Shown piece after piece: positions 19,475 to 28,600 of a stretch of 64,000 nucleotides of DNA (position 1 is its first letter; each line of letters opens with the position of its first letter). Under the pieces are notes generated by a model. It was given only the letters and a program-made list of their open reading frames with translations. It ran no database searches and was not told the DNA's origin. The stretch covers positions 1-64,000 of the forward strand of contig JFHF01000029.1 in assembly GCA_000648925.1 (NCBI GenBank), in the 5' to 3' direction. This DNA is from Caballeronia jiangsuensis (GTDB lineage Bacteria > Pseudomonadota > Gammaproteobacteria > Burkholderiales > Burkholderiaceae). A program made the translations under genes and the position numbers.

Positions 19475-20226
19475 CCGCGCCCAACGTGCTCATCTGCCTG
19501 CCGACCCATCACGACGACGTGCACATCAACTTCGCCTTCTCGCTGATGGAAACCGCCCGCGCGCTCACCGACGCGGGCTGCGGTTTCCAGACGATGCATG
19601 TGGGCTCGTCGCACGTCATTCGCGCGCGCAACTTCTTCGCGAGCTATTTCGTCGCGCATCCGGAGTTCTCGCATCTGCTCTTTCTCGACACCGACATGCG
19701 CTTCGCGCCGCAAGCGGTCATGAAGCTGCTCGCCGCCGGCAAGTGCGTGGCGGGCGTCGCGTATCCATACCGGCGCGTGAACCTCGACAAATGCATCGGC
19801 GAGGCGGATCAGGGGCTGACGCTGCGCGCATGGCTCGAAAAGCATGCGGACTACACGGTGCGTCTCAGGACTTCCGGCGACGGCCACGCGCGCGTCACCG
19901 ATGGTTTCGTGGAAGCGGAGCACGTCGGCACCGGCATCTTTCTCGCGCGCCGCGATGCGTTCGACGTCACGCTGCCGTTCACGCAATGCTATGCGCCGCC
20001 CGAGCAATATCGCGACGCGCTGCCGGACGGCCGCTTCTATGGCTTCTTCGACACCATCGAGGAACAGGGACATTACCTGTCCGAAGACCTTTCGTTCTGC
20101 CGGCGCGTGCGCCTCGCGGGCGCGCAAGTGTGGGCGCTCGTCGATGAGACCGTGGTGCATTACGGCGCATCGGAAGTGGCCGGGCAGTATCTGCGGGCGC
20201 TGCGCATGCGCGGCAACGTCGCGTGA
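19471..20226 (+). CDS. GT-A-fold glycosyltransferase-like protein
   Basis: Probable glycosyltransferase of 251 residues with no signal or membrane segment. It begins NVLICLPTHHDDVHINF, and a DTD motif in LLFLDTDMRFAPQAVMKLL is the expected metal and nucleotide-sugar binding site of GT-A enzymes. A C-terminal acidic/aromatic stretch (GHYLSEDLSFCRR) resembles the catalytic-base region of such enzymes. The sugar and acceptor cannot be read from the sequence. The ATGA overlap with the response-regulator gene makes it the last gene of the T6SS operon. No T6SS core role for such a protein is known to me. Confidence 0.72.
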   Translation: MTAPNVLICLPTHHDDVHINFAFSLMETARALTDAGCGFQTMHVGSSHVIRARNFFASYFVAHPEFSHLLFLDTDMRFAPQAVMKLLAAGKCVAGVAYPYRRVNLDKCIGEADQGLTLRAWLEKHADYTVRLRTSGDGHARVTDGFVEAEHVGTGIFLARRDAFDVTLPFTQCYAPPEQYRDALPDGRFYGFFDTIEEQGHYLSEDLSFCRRVRLAGAQVWALVDETVVHYGASEVAGQYLRALRMRGNVA

Positions 20227-20251
20227 CGCGCGCCGAGCGCAAGCCCGCGAA

Positions 20252-22051
20252 TCACGCCGCTTCGTGCCCCTGCCCGTGCGGTTGCAGCAGCATGTCGAGC
20301 GTGCGGCGCAGGCGCGTCGGCGTGACCGGCTTGTGCAGCACCGGCACGCCTTCCGCCGCCAGCGCCGCGAGTTCGGGCGATGTCATGTCGCCCGTGATCA
20401 TCACGCGCGCGAGGCCGTTGTGGCCGCGCCGGCGCAACGCCTCGCGCACCGCCTGCATCGCTTCGATGCCCGTCTGATGACGGTCGATCCGATAGTCGCA
20501 GAACAGCACGTCCGGCACGAAGCCTTCGGAGATCGCGCGCACCGCGGCGAGCTCGTCGCGGCAGCCGCGCACGACGCAGCCCCAGCGCGCGAGCAAGGCG
20601 CCGAGCGCGTCGAGATTCGCGGGATCGTCGTCGACGCACAGCACGCGGCGGCCATCGATGAACGCGCTCATCGCGGGCGACGCGACGAGGCTCGCGGTGA
20701 CGAGACTTGCATCCCCAGTTGCGACCGGCACGCGCATCGTCGTGCCGCGGCCGGGCGCGGAGCGCAGCATCGGCTCGCAGCCGATCAGGCGCGTGAGACT
20801 GCGCACCGTCGAAAGGCCGAGACCGTGACCCTGGCGGCCGTCGCGATGCGCGAGCGGCGCCTGATAGAACTCCTCGAACACGAGCGCGTGCTCCTGCGGC
20901 GCAATGCCGATGCCCGAATCGCGCACTTCGATGAAGCAGCGCTCGCGGCACGCGGCCCGGCGCACGCCGACCCATACGGCGCCGCGCTCGGTATAACGCA
21001 CCGCGTTCGCGACGAGATTGACCAGCACGCGTTCGAGCAGCACGGGATCGGTGAACGCGACGCAGGTCGTCGGCGCGACGCGCAACGCCAGCCCCTTCGC
21101 GGCCGCGGCGGGCCGAAACTGCCGCTCGATGCGCGCGAGTACATCGGAGAGATGGAAGTGCTGCGGCATCACTTGCGTCACGCCGCTTTCGATGCGCGCC
21201 AGATCGAGCACCTGATTGAAGAGATGATTCAACGCCTCGACATTGCCGACGATATGCTGCGCGGTGTCCTCACGCTCGGCTTCGCTCGCGCGGCGATCGG
21301 TGAGCGTCTGTGCGAGCAGGCCGATCGCATGCAGCGGCTGACGCAGATCGTGACTCGCCGCCGCGAAGAAACGCGTCCTCGCGATGCTCGCCTCCTCGAT
21401 CACGCTCTTTTGCCGCGCGATGGTTTCGGCGAGCCGCTGCTGATCGACGCGCGCCTCGACGATGCCGCGAAAGAGTCCGCGATATTGCGATGCGAGCCGA
21501 TCCACGGCGGCGATGAAAATGACGAGCGCGACGCCCAGTTCGAGTCGGCCATGTTCCGGTTGCAGAAGATGCAGCGCGGCAGCGGGCAGAAGCAGCGGCA
21601 TCACCGCGCTGCGAAGGTTGAGCAGGTTCAGGCCATTCGCGCCATAAGCGAGCGCCGCGAGCGCGACGAGCAGCACGATATGCGCGGCGGCGAGTCCCGC
21701 AAACGCATGCTGAAACGCGAACCAGACGGACAGGCCCGGCGCGCTGTAGAGCGCGACGTTCCTCAACGCGTGCAGTTCGATCCACCGGCGCGCGCCGAAC
21801 CGAAAAGGCCGACGCCGACGCCACGCCCACAAGCCGATGGATAACCAGATCGCCACGCCATAGAGCAGCACGCAAAAGAGCGGCAGCAGCCCTTCGCCCG
21901 CGCGCCCACCATAAACGACGACGAGAAGCACGATCGCACAGGCGTGCGTCGCAAAGGAGGCGGGATCGGAGGCATAGAGCGCGCTTGCGACATCGTGGTC
22001 GATATCGGCGTCGGGCACGCGCTTTCGTTGATCGCCATGCATTTCTGTCAT
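20252..22051 (-). CDS. Hybrid sensor histidine kinase/response regulator
   Basis: Membrane sensor of 599 residues. The N-terminal ~200 residues hold about six hydrophobic segments with no recognisable periplasmic sensor domain. A HisKA domain has His234 in AASHDLRQPLHAIG. The ATPase domain has NAVRYTERGAVWVGV, DSGIGIAPQ and GHGLGLSTV. A C-terminal receiver has Asp519 in LFCDYRID. The start at 22051 lies directly after AAGGGG; the Met at 22042 is an alternative with better spacing. It faces the T6SS operon tail-to-tail with 25 bp between, next to an orphan LuxR-type regulator. A phosphorelay to that regulator is a reasonable inference. Confidence 0.9.
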   Translation of the reverse strand: MTEMHGDQRKRVPDADIDHDVASALYASDPASFATHACAIVLLVVVYGGRAGEGLLPLFCVLLYGVAIWLSIGLWAWRRRRPFRFGARRWIELHALRNVALYSAPGLSVWFAFQHAFAGLAAAHIVLLVALAALAYGANGLNLLNLRSAVMPLLLPAAALHLLQPEHGRLELGVALVIFIAAVDRLASQYRGLFRGIVEARVDQQRLAETIARQKSVIEEASIARTRFFAAASHDLRQPLHAIGLLAQTLTDRRASEAEREDTAQHIVGNVEALNHLFNQVLDLARIESGVTQVMPQHFHLSDVLARIERQFRPAAAAKGLALRVAPTTCVAFTDPVLLERVLVNLVANAVRYTERGAVWVGVRRAACRERCFIEVRDSGIGIAPQEHALVFEEFYQAPLAHRDGRQGHGLGLSTVRSLTRLIGCEPMLRSAPGRGTTMRVPVATGDASLVTASLVASPAMSAFIDGRRVLCVDDDPANLDALGALLARWGCVVRGCRDELAAVRAISEGFVPDVLFCDYRIDRHQTGIEAMQAVREALRRRGHNGLARVMITGDMTSPELAALAAEGVPVLHKPVTPTRLRRTLDMLLQPHGQGHEAA

Positions 22052-22091
22052 CCCCTTGGCCGGTATACCCAGGCGTTTAGACGACGGCTAT

Positions 22092-22118
22092 TACCAACGG
22101 CATATTGGTCGGTTGGTA
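22092..22118. promoter_or_regulatory. Inverted repeat TACCAAC-N13-GTTGGTA between the hybrid kinase and sigma-like genes
   Basis: Perfect 7-bp arms (22092-22098 and 22112-22118) with 20 bp between arm centres, about two helical turns. A further TTGGT lies inside the spacer at 22105-22109. The repeat sits in the 116-bp space between two divergent genes, so it could be an operator for either. No protein can be assigned from the sequence. Confidence 0.5.
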
Positions 22119-22167
22119 GGAAAAAACCATACTCGATTCGTGGCCACCTGAATGGGGGGATGACGAG

Positions 22168-22944
22168 ATGGAAACCCTGACCCTGGACGTCGCGCAGGCA
22201 AGCGGCGCGACTCCGATGCTCACCGATCTGTGGCGGCGGCGCACGAACCTGTCGCACGACGAGATGCTGTCGATCTATAACCTCGTGCAAGGCGCGCTGC
22301 GCACGTATCATCCGCCCGAGCTGCACGCGTTGCGCGAGGACAAGGAAGAGCTGATCGCCCAGTTCATCTATGCCAAGGTGTTGCGCCTCGAACCCGGCCA
22401 CGGCGCATCCCATGCGGGCGAGCACAGCGCGCCGTCGAGCGGTTATGCGGTGTGCGCGTATTTCAGGCGCTTTCTGATCGATCACCTGCGCAGCGCGAGC
22501 CATCAGCGCGACGTGTCGATGGAAGTGGATGGCGTCGAAGAGCAGATGGACGAACACGCGCACGCGATGGACGATCCGATCCGCTCGGTTCTGATTCAAC
22601 ATGGACTCGATGAAGCGCGCGTGCGGCATCTCGCGCGCGCGTTCATCGGCGGACTCGACAAGTACGAGCAACTGGTGCTCGCCGGCACCTTCGGCTGGTG
22701 CTCGGGCGACAAGGGCGGCCTCTTCGGCATCGCGTCACGGCATCACATTCCTTCGTACCACTATCGGGCGCTGAAGCTCGGCGTCACGCTCAAAAAGTCC
22801 GCGCAAAGCGAGGATTTCGCAGCGACCAAGATCGGTCGATGGATCGGCGGCACGCTCGGCATCTCGATCAGCGCGGACAATCAGTCCGCCATTCTGCTCG
22901 TGCTGAATCTGCTCGCGCTGGAGTCCAGTCAGTGCGCGCCGTGA
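22168..22944 (+). CDS. Sigma-70-like protein, function unassigned
   Basis: A 258-residue soluble protein I cannot assign confidently. Residues about 20-115 resemble sigma region 2: YAVCAYFRRFLIDHLRSASH recalls the FxRxxxxDxxR helix that binds core polymerase and the -10 element. The later segment GGLFGIASRHHIPSYHYRAL could be a degenerate region 4 helix-turn-helix. An acidic linker (MEVDGVEEQMDEHAHAMDD) separates the two. The start ATG at 22168 follows GGGGGGATGACGAG, a usable ribosome site. An inverted repeat lies just upstream. Its position beside the T6SS operon and kinase suggests a regulatory role. A non-sigma helical protein remains possible. Confidence 0.5.
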   Translation: METLTLDVAQASGATPMLTDLWRRRTNLSHDEMLSIYNLVQGALRTYHPPELHALREDKEELIAQFIYAKVLRLEPGHGASHAGEHSAPSSGYAVCAYFRRFLIDHLRSASHQRDVSMEVDGVEEQMDEHAHAMDDPIRSVLIQHGLDEARVRHLARAFIGGLDKYEQLVLAGTFGWCSGDKGGLFGIASRHHIPSYHYRALKLGVTLKKSAQSEDFAATKIGRWIGGTLGISISADNQSAILLVLNLLALESSQCAP

Positions 22945-22974
22945 CGGTGTCCTGAGCGCCGCTCGTTCGCAATT

Positions 22975-23805
22975 TCAGGCGAGCGCCGCGCGCAGATAGT
23001 CCGCCGCGCAATGCGCACGCATGTGAGCGAAACCGTCGCGCGCGAGCCGCTCGCGCTCCGTGTACGAGGCAAGCAGTTCGGCGGCGCGTGCGGGCAATGC
23101 ATCGTAATCGGCGAAGGCGATGGCGTGCGCGAGCGGCGCTTCATCCTGCGGATTCGCGCAACGTTCGCTCAGCACCGCGCATCCGTTGGCGAGCAAGTAC
23201 GAAAGCCGCACGATCTCCAGCACGCCGTCGGCGCGGCTGTGCACGTTGAGCAGCAGCTTCGCGCGCGCGATGAGCCGATCGCGCGCGCGTCCGTAGAGGC
23301 CGAATACCGCGATCGCATCGATGCCCGCCGCGCGCATCCTGTCGATGATGTTCGCGCGCCTCGCACACAGCGAACCGAAGAACAGCACGTCGATATCGCG
23401 CGGCTCGGCAAAGCGGATGCGCGTGAGTTCCGGCACGTAACCGATCGGCACCACGCGCCCGACATGCACGCCGAGCGCCGCGAAAGCGCGTGCGTTCGCG
23501 GCGCTGTAATCCCACACGACATGACGGCGCAGCAGCGCGAGCAGACCGGGCGTGATCCATGCCGATCCCGCTTGGACCTGTTCGAGGTTGTAGAGGATCG
23601 CGTCCGGCGCGAGCGTCAGTCCGCAATGCGGCAGAAGATTCGAACCGAGCACGATATGGCGTCGCCCGTCGAGCTTGCCTTCGCGTGTCATCACGCTGTC
23701 GTGACCGAGCGCGCAGAGCGCATGATGAAGCGTTTCGGCCACCTCGTGGAATGCGGCGGAATGCGCATAGCCCGGCGGCGAGACCACGGTGACGGCGAAC
23801 TTCAT
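22975..23805 (-). CDS. Glycosyltransferase family 4-like protein
   Basis: A 276-residue protein with the look of a GT-B glycosyltransferase. The N-terminus MKFAVTVVSPPGYAHSAAF is a typical donor-side start. The segment DVLFFGSLCARRANIIDRM has the spacing of the second Rossmann domain, and an acidic ADGVLEIVRLSYLLANGCAV matches the E-x7-E region that binds the sugar nucleotide. It is somewhat shorter than classical GT4 enzymes. It is the second gene of a two-gene unit; its ATG overlaps the stop of the upstream unknown gene. With the gene at 19471 there are two glycosyltransferase-like genes flanking the regulatory genes. Confidence 0.7.
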   Translation of the reverse strand: MKFAVTVVSPPGYAHSAAFHEVAETLHHALCALGHDSVMTREGKLDGRRHIVLGSNLLPHCGLTLAPDAILYNLEQVQAGSAWITPGLLALLRRHVVWDYSAANARAFAALGVHVGRVVPIGYVPELTRIRFAEPRDIDVLFFGSLCARRANIIDRMRAAGIDAIAVFGLYGRARDRLIARAKLLLNVHSRADGVLEIVRLSYLLANGCAVLSERCANPQDEAPLAHAIAFADYDALPARAAELLASYTERERLARDGFAHMRAHCAADYLRAALA

Positions 23806-24287
23806 CGGCCTTCGATCATCGCCGATGTGAGGCAGAGGGTGTTGAACGGTCCGCTGATGTAGCCACGCTCGCGCGGTCCGATCGACAGGATCAGTTGAAT
23901 GGAGCCGCCCGCATAGAACTTCGTGGTGGGTTGAGCGAGGCGCTTCGCCGCATCTTCCGAGACCCGTGACTGAGGTTTCGTGAAGCCCCAGTAAGCGTTG
24001 AGTTCGGCGCCTTGCGGCAGGCGCAGCACCCAGCAGTTTCGCAGATCGCCCCAGTCATTGGAGATGGCCCAGCGACGCCGGACATCGCGGATCAGGCGAT
24101 CGATCGTCCGCTGCGCCAGGGCTTCGAGCACTTCCGAGCCGTACATCCAGTATTTGCCATATGCGCCCTTCTCGTGGCGGTTCGAATCCGAGAAGCGCAC
24201 CACGGTGAGCGGCCCTTCCAGAACGGTGTGTCGAACGGTTGTGAGAAACGAAGCTTCCTCCTGCACGCCCAGATCGAAGAAACCCAT
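23802..24287 (-). CDS. Conserved-looking protein of unknown function coupled to a glycosyltransferase
   Basis: A 161-residue protein beginning MGFFDLGVQEEASF, with no signal peptide or membrane helix and no domain I recognise. It is rich in aromatic and charged residues (GAYGKYWMYGSEVLEAL, SNDWGDLRNCWVLRLPQG). Codon use is like its neighbours. The stop overlaps the start of the glycosyltransferase gene by 4 bp, so the two products are probably made together. No function is proposed. Confidence 0.7.
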   Translation of the reverse strand: MGFFDLGVQEEASFLTTVRHTVLEGPLTVVRFSDSNRHEKGAYGKYWMYGSEVLEALAQRTIDRLIRDVRRRWAISNDWGDLRNCWVLRLPQGAELNAYWGFTKPQSRVSEDAAKRLAQPTTKFYAGGSIQLILSIGPRERGYISGPFNTLCLTSAMIEGR

Positions 24288-24378
24288 GATGTCCTTCCCG
24301 TCGGATGATTGTTCGATTGTTCCTTGCGTATAGACGAGCGGAAGCGATGCGGTTTGAACGGACCGGACGGTTACGATG

Positions 24379-24418
24379 AAATGAAAATGCGCCGAAGATT
24401 CGCGAATCCGCGGCGCAT
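24379..24418 (-). terminator. Rho-independent terminator of the DUF4148 gene
   Basis: On the minus strand ATGCGCCG (from 24418) pairs with CGGCGCAT (ending 24387), an 8-bp perfect stem. The loop itself contains the palindrome GATTCGCGAATC. The stem is followed by TTTTCATTTCAT. It starts 24 bp after the stop of the DUF4148 gene. Confidence 0.72.
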
Positions 24419-24441
24419 GGGTTCTTCTGCGATCGAAGCGA

Positions 24442-24762
24442 TTACTGTCCGCCGAAATAGATCTGCTTCAACTCTTCGGATGAAGCGGGCTGAACGACAG
24501 TGCGGGAACCGGATGTCGATGTGCCGGATGACACGCCGCCATAGCCGGTTGCGCCGCTCTGGGCCGTTACGCGCGCCTGAGCCGTCTGAATGTCCACCGG
24601 ATAGTTTGGATCGTCTTTTGCCGGGTTATAACCGGCCTGCTCCAGTCGTTCGAGTTCGGCGCGGACCTGAGCACGCGTCGGTGACGCATCGGTTTGACAG
24701 AACGCGGAAAGCGGCACGGCGAGCGCCGACGCAGCAGCAACCGCAATAACGAACATTTTCAT
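24442..24762 (-). CDS. DUF4148 small secreted protein
   Basis: A 106-residue exported protein of the DUF4148 family, common in Burkholderiales and of unknown function. The signal peptide ends near SAFCQTDA. The family signature follows: TRAQVRAELERLEQAGYNPA, then DDPNYPVDIQTAQARV. The C-terminal half is Ser/Gly-rich. The ATG at 24762 has GGAGG at ideal spacing. The frame is open 52 codons further upstream, but that part would push the signal peptide inward. A terminator lies downstream, so it is probably monocistronic. In its leader TGCCAGC (24780-24786) and GCTGGCA (24825-24831) could pair across a long loop. Confidence 0.85.
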   Translation of the reverse strand: MKMFVIAVAAASALAVPLSAFCQTDASPTRAQVRAELERLEQAGYNPAKDDPNYPVDIQTAQARVTAQSGATGYGGVSSGTSTSGSRTVVQPASSEELKQIYFGGQ

Positions 24763-25033
24763 GGCGACCTCCTCATGAATGCCAGCGAGCAGGATTCGAA
24801 AAAGGAGACCCGTAGCTGGCAATCGCAGTTTAGGCGGCGAAGCCTTCAACTTCGATACGACCGGACACGGCCCGTCCGACATGACGGGATACGGCTGACA
24901 CCTGTTCGCAGGTATCAAACGAACGACAAGCGAGAAAATTGGAATGCAGGCTGGACATCGGCACGCCTATCGTATTTATTTAGATTGCCTACAGAGCGTT
25001 GACGATAGCTTTGTCGGGAAACTCCAGAATAAA

Positions 25034-25597
25034 ATGATTTTCATGTGCGTCGATATCATTGTTTCCGCCGCATTCAGCTATGCGTTTCTCTCGGTGCTCG
25101 AATGGATTTTCCATAGGTACTTCATGCACAGGAGATCGCGCATCACGGCATGGAGCGGCTTCGTCAAATCGACGCACTACAAACACGCTGTCCTGCATCA
25201 CAACCTCTATTACAAGCGCTTCGATCACGAACCCGATCCGCATGGCCGGTATATCAGCGTGGACCCCGACTTCGTCTTTACCACGGTGCTCGCCGTGCCA
25301 TTCGTCGCGGCGCTGTATCATTTCGATCACATCCTGGCTCTGGTTTTCTCTCTCGTTCTCGCGCTTCATCACATCGTCTGGATAGCCGCTCACAGGCAGA
25401 TGCATATGCCGAGCGACGCGTTCTTCAGGAAGTGGTATCCGTACCGGTGGCTCGCGCGCAATCACTGGATGCATCATCGTTATCGGAATGTGAATTACAA
25501 CCTCGTCTTTCCACTCGCCGATATGTTGTTCGGCACGTACAAGGCGCCCGATGAACGCGACCGCGAGCAGATGTCGAAGAATGGCGTCTGCGGCTGA
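25034..25597 (+). CDS. Membrane fatty-acid hydroxylase/sterol desaturase superfamily protein
   Basis: A 187-residue di-iron membrane oxygenase candidate. The histidine clusters of the superfamily are present: HRYFMHR, HAVLHHN, HRQMH and HWMHHR. Hydrophobic segments lie between them, including an N-terminal helix and a helical pair near residues 90-125. Enzymes of this type hydroxylate or desaturate lipid chains or carotenoids; the substrate is not evident. The ATG at 25034 begins just before the first membrane helix and is preferred to the open upstream ATG at 24944. The 250 bp before it are less GC-rich than the average here. It converges on the patatin gene with 12 bp between stops. Confidence 0.78.
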   Translation: MIFMCVDIIVSAAFSYAFLSVLEWIFHRYFMHRRSRITAWSGFVKSTHYKHAVLHHNLYYKRFDHEPDPHGRYISVDPDFVFTTVLAVPFVAALYHFDHILALVFSLVLALHHIVWIAAHRQMHMPSDAFFRKWYPYRWLARNHWMHHRYRNVNYNLVFPLADMLFGTYKAPDERDREQMSKNGVCG

Positions 25598-25609
25598 AGA
25601 CGGCGCGGT

Positions 25610-28600
25610 TCATGCAGGCTCAGGTGCCTCCGGGTTCGACGTGGCCTTCTGGTCGGCAGGTGCGGGCGGGAGCCAGAACTCGATATTGCCGGGAATGCCA
25701 TCGAGGTTCGGCGGGATGGACCGGACTCCGATCGTGCCCGGCATCGCGTGCGAGACGTCCTCGTACTTCGCCGCGAGCGCCCGCGCACAGTTTTCGTCGC
25801 GCTCATCGACATAAAGGAAGGTCGGACGCGGCCAGCGGAACGGAGCTCGCGTTCCTCTCCGGTCGGCCGTCGCCTGTACGTTCTCGATGCCCATCCATCG
25901 CACACGGCTTTTCTCCGCCGCCTTCTTCAGTGCGTCCAGCGACCCCTTGTTCCGGTCGTCCTCCGAATAGATCTGCGCGTAGAGCTTCCGGCCGAGCCCG
26001 GATGGATCGCAGGACTTCGCGAGGTTTTGGTCCAGATTCGCACTGGTCTGCTTCGGCGCTTCCGGCTTGCCCTTCGGCGCCGCACTTGCCGATTTGCCCG
26101 CGTCCGTCGGCGTCGGCGCGGGCGCTATCGGCGTGACGTTTTTCCCAGCGAGCGAGGCGTTCGCCGACGTCGGCTTCACGACCGACGTGGACAAGTCGAT
26201 TTTGCTCGCGGCCAGCGCCATCTGATTCGGTTCGCCGTTGCCGGGCGCGAACATGGTGCCCTGGCTGATGAGCGTCGCGCGATGGATTTTCGTGCCGTCC
26301 ATGTACTGGTCTTCGCGTATCGCGCAGCGATAGGCAATCGTCGTCGATGCTTCCGGCTCCAGCTTCGGCACATTCGCCTGGTTCGGCCGCGACGGATTCC
26401 AGTACCAGGATGTCGGCGTGAACTGCTGAACGCGGCTGTCGCTGCCGCTATCGAAGAAGCGCGACCACTGACGCGTGAGATCGCACTCGGTGACATCGGG
26501 GTTGTCGCAGAATCGCGTGGCCAGTTGCAGGATGTTCGCCGTTTGCACGCGCGCTTCGTCCGTCGAGCCGAGCGCGGTGCTGGCCCGATCGAGTTCGGCG
26601 ATCGAGAGCTTCAGGCTGACCGGTTCGACGCAATCCTGCTCGACTTCGGTGGTCAGCTTCCTGAGCGTCGTGTAATACGTGTCGCGCACCGTGTCGTGCG
26701 CATGCAACTGGCTCTGCACGGTCTGCCAGAGACCGGCCAGCGCACTCAGCGAAACGCCGACGCCAAGCGATGTCCGCACTGTCTGCTGCACGCGCGCGCG
26801 GCGGCTCGCCGATGGTTGCAGCGGCGCCAGCGACTGCACTTCGCCCGGCACGCCGGCCGCCGACGGCATCAGCGGCAATACGCGCGCCTGCTCGCACACC
26901 GAGGGCAGCGTCGCGAGAAAGTTCGGCGTGAGTGCATAGCCGAATTCGACGCCGAGCGCGTGATAGCTCTCCCACTGCTGTTCGGAAAAGAGCTGATGCG
27001 CAGTGGACTCCTGCGGAAACACGGGATTGCGATCCGCATAGCCCACGACGTCGAGCGGCATGCTGTCCGTGCGGCGCGGCTTGACGATCAGCAATGTGCC
27101 GCGCGAACCGTCGCAATACCCGATGCGCGCGAGCAGCAGGAACGCGGGGCCGGCGGAAGCGGTCATCGAATAGGGTGTGGCGAACCAGGCCGGACTGACG
27201 CCGCCGTGCGCCGGAAAGGTCGAAGGATCGAGGAATTCGATCGTCGCGGTGAGATCGATCTTTGCCTTGCGCACGAGATTTTCGACATCGCCGAAAAGAT
27301 AATCGGGGTCGGCTGCGGCATCGACGAGCACGATCAACTGAAGCTTGCGCTTGAGGAGCGCATAGACGCCCGAGTTCTCGAAGTGGCCTCCGTCCGACGC
27401 ATACCAGAACCGGGAGCGCAGGCCCGGGAACGAGCCGAACGCTTCGGAGAAGACCGCGCAATACTTCGGTATGCAGATCCATGCCCAGCGAGACAGACGG
27501 CTCATCGTCCCCGACCCGGCGTTGATCGACACCCAGTAGCCGAGCCGCAACCCGCTCATGTACAGCAAAAGCGCGACCCCGCTGCGCGTATAAAAGCCCA
27601 TGCCCGAGGACACGGCGGCGCCGGACACCGCGGTCCATTCGGCGAGCGAGGTCCTGCCGAGCCGCGGGTTATCCGCGGGCGGCTCGCCTCCGGTTTCGAC
27701 GCCGCGCGGTCCCACGACGAGCGCGACGCCGCGCCTGTCGGCGTTGTAGGTGCCCGTGCGGTCGTCGCGTGTCTGGTTGACGCAGCAATTGATCAGATGC
27801 AGCGGCCCGCCGGATTCGTGCGGCACGTAATCCGGGTAAGGGATGTCGTCGCCGGGCAAGGCTTCGTCGACACGTCTCAGTTGATTGGTCGCCTGGCGGT
27901 CGGCCTCGCAGGTGATCTGCTGCGGGAAACGGTTGTGATTGCCTACCGACGTGTACGCGCGCGCGAGCCGGGCGCGATACAGATAGTGCAGCGACGAGAG
28001 GTTCGTCGACTCGATCTGGCGCCCGGTTCCCGCGACGAACACCGCGATGCCGAGCAGCACCAGCCCGAGCACTTCGAGCGCCGAGGCCGGGTGGCGGGTG
28101 CCGAGATACAGCACGAACGTGAGGGCGAGCAACGCGAGCCATGCGAGCAGCGCGACGGTCACCCAGCCGAGCACATGCGCGACGGCGAGCCAGTCCACGT
28201 TGCGCATCCAGCTCGGGCCGGAGTTGCCCTGCAGCGACGGCAGGATCGCGCGAGCCGCCACGAGCAGCAGCACGACAGCGGCGGAGATCGCGTTCAGGCT
28301 CGTGACGAACGGGCTGTTGCTGGCCGTCCAGATCGTGAAGACCCACCACGTGGTCGCATCCATCACGGCCGCGCACAACGTGAAGACGAGCACGAAGAGC
28401 GCCTGCTTGAGCAGGCCGGTCAGCGCGAGCCGCTGCATCGCGATGGGGTTCGGATCGTTCGTGCTCGTCTTCGTCCGATGTATCCATCGCTGAATGCCGA
28501 GACAGCAGAAGATCAGCCAGCCGAGCCCGGCCGACGCGGCAATGAACGCGACCGCGCAACCGGCCAGAAACGCCACGCCCGCGCCGCACCAGTAGTACGC

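Noticed and set aside
24900-24913. ACCTG-TTCG-CAGGT hairpin in the space upstream of the hydroxylase gene
   Set aside because: Only a 5-bp stem, with no T run or conserved element; too weak to call an RNA gene or terminator.
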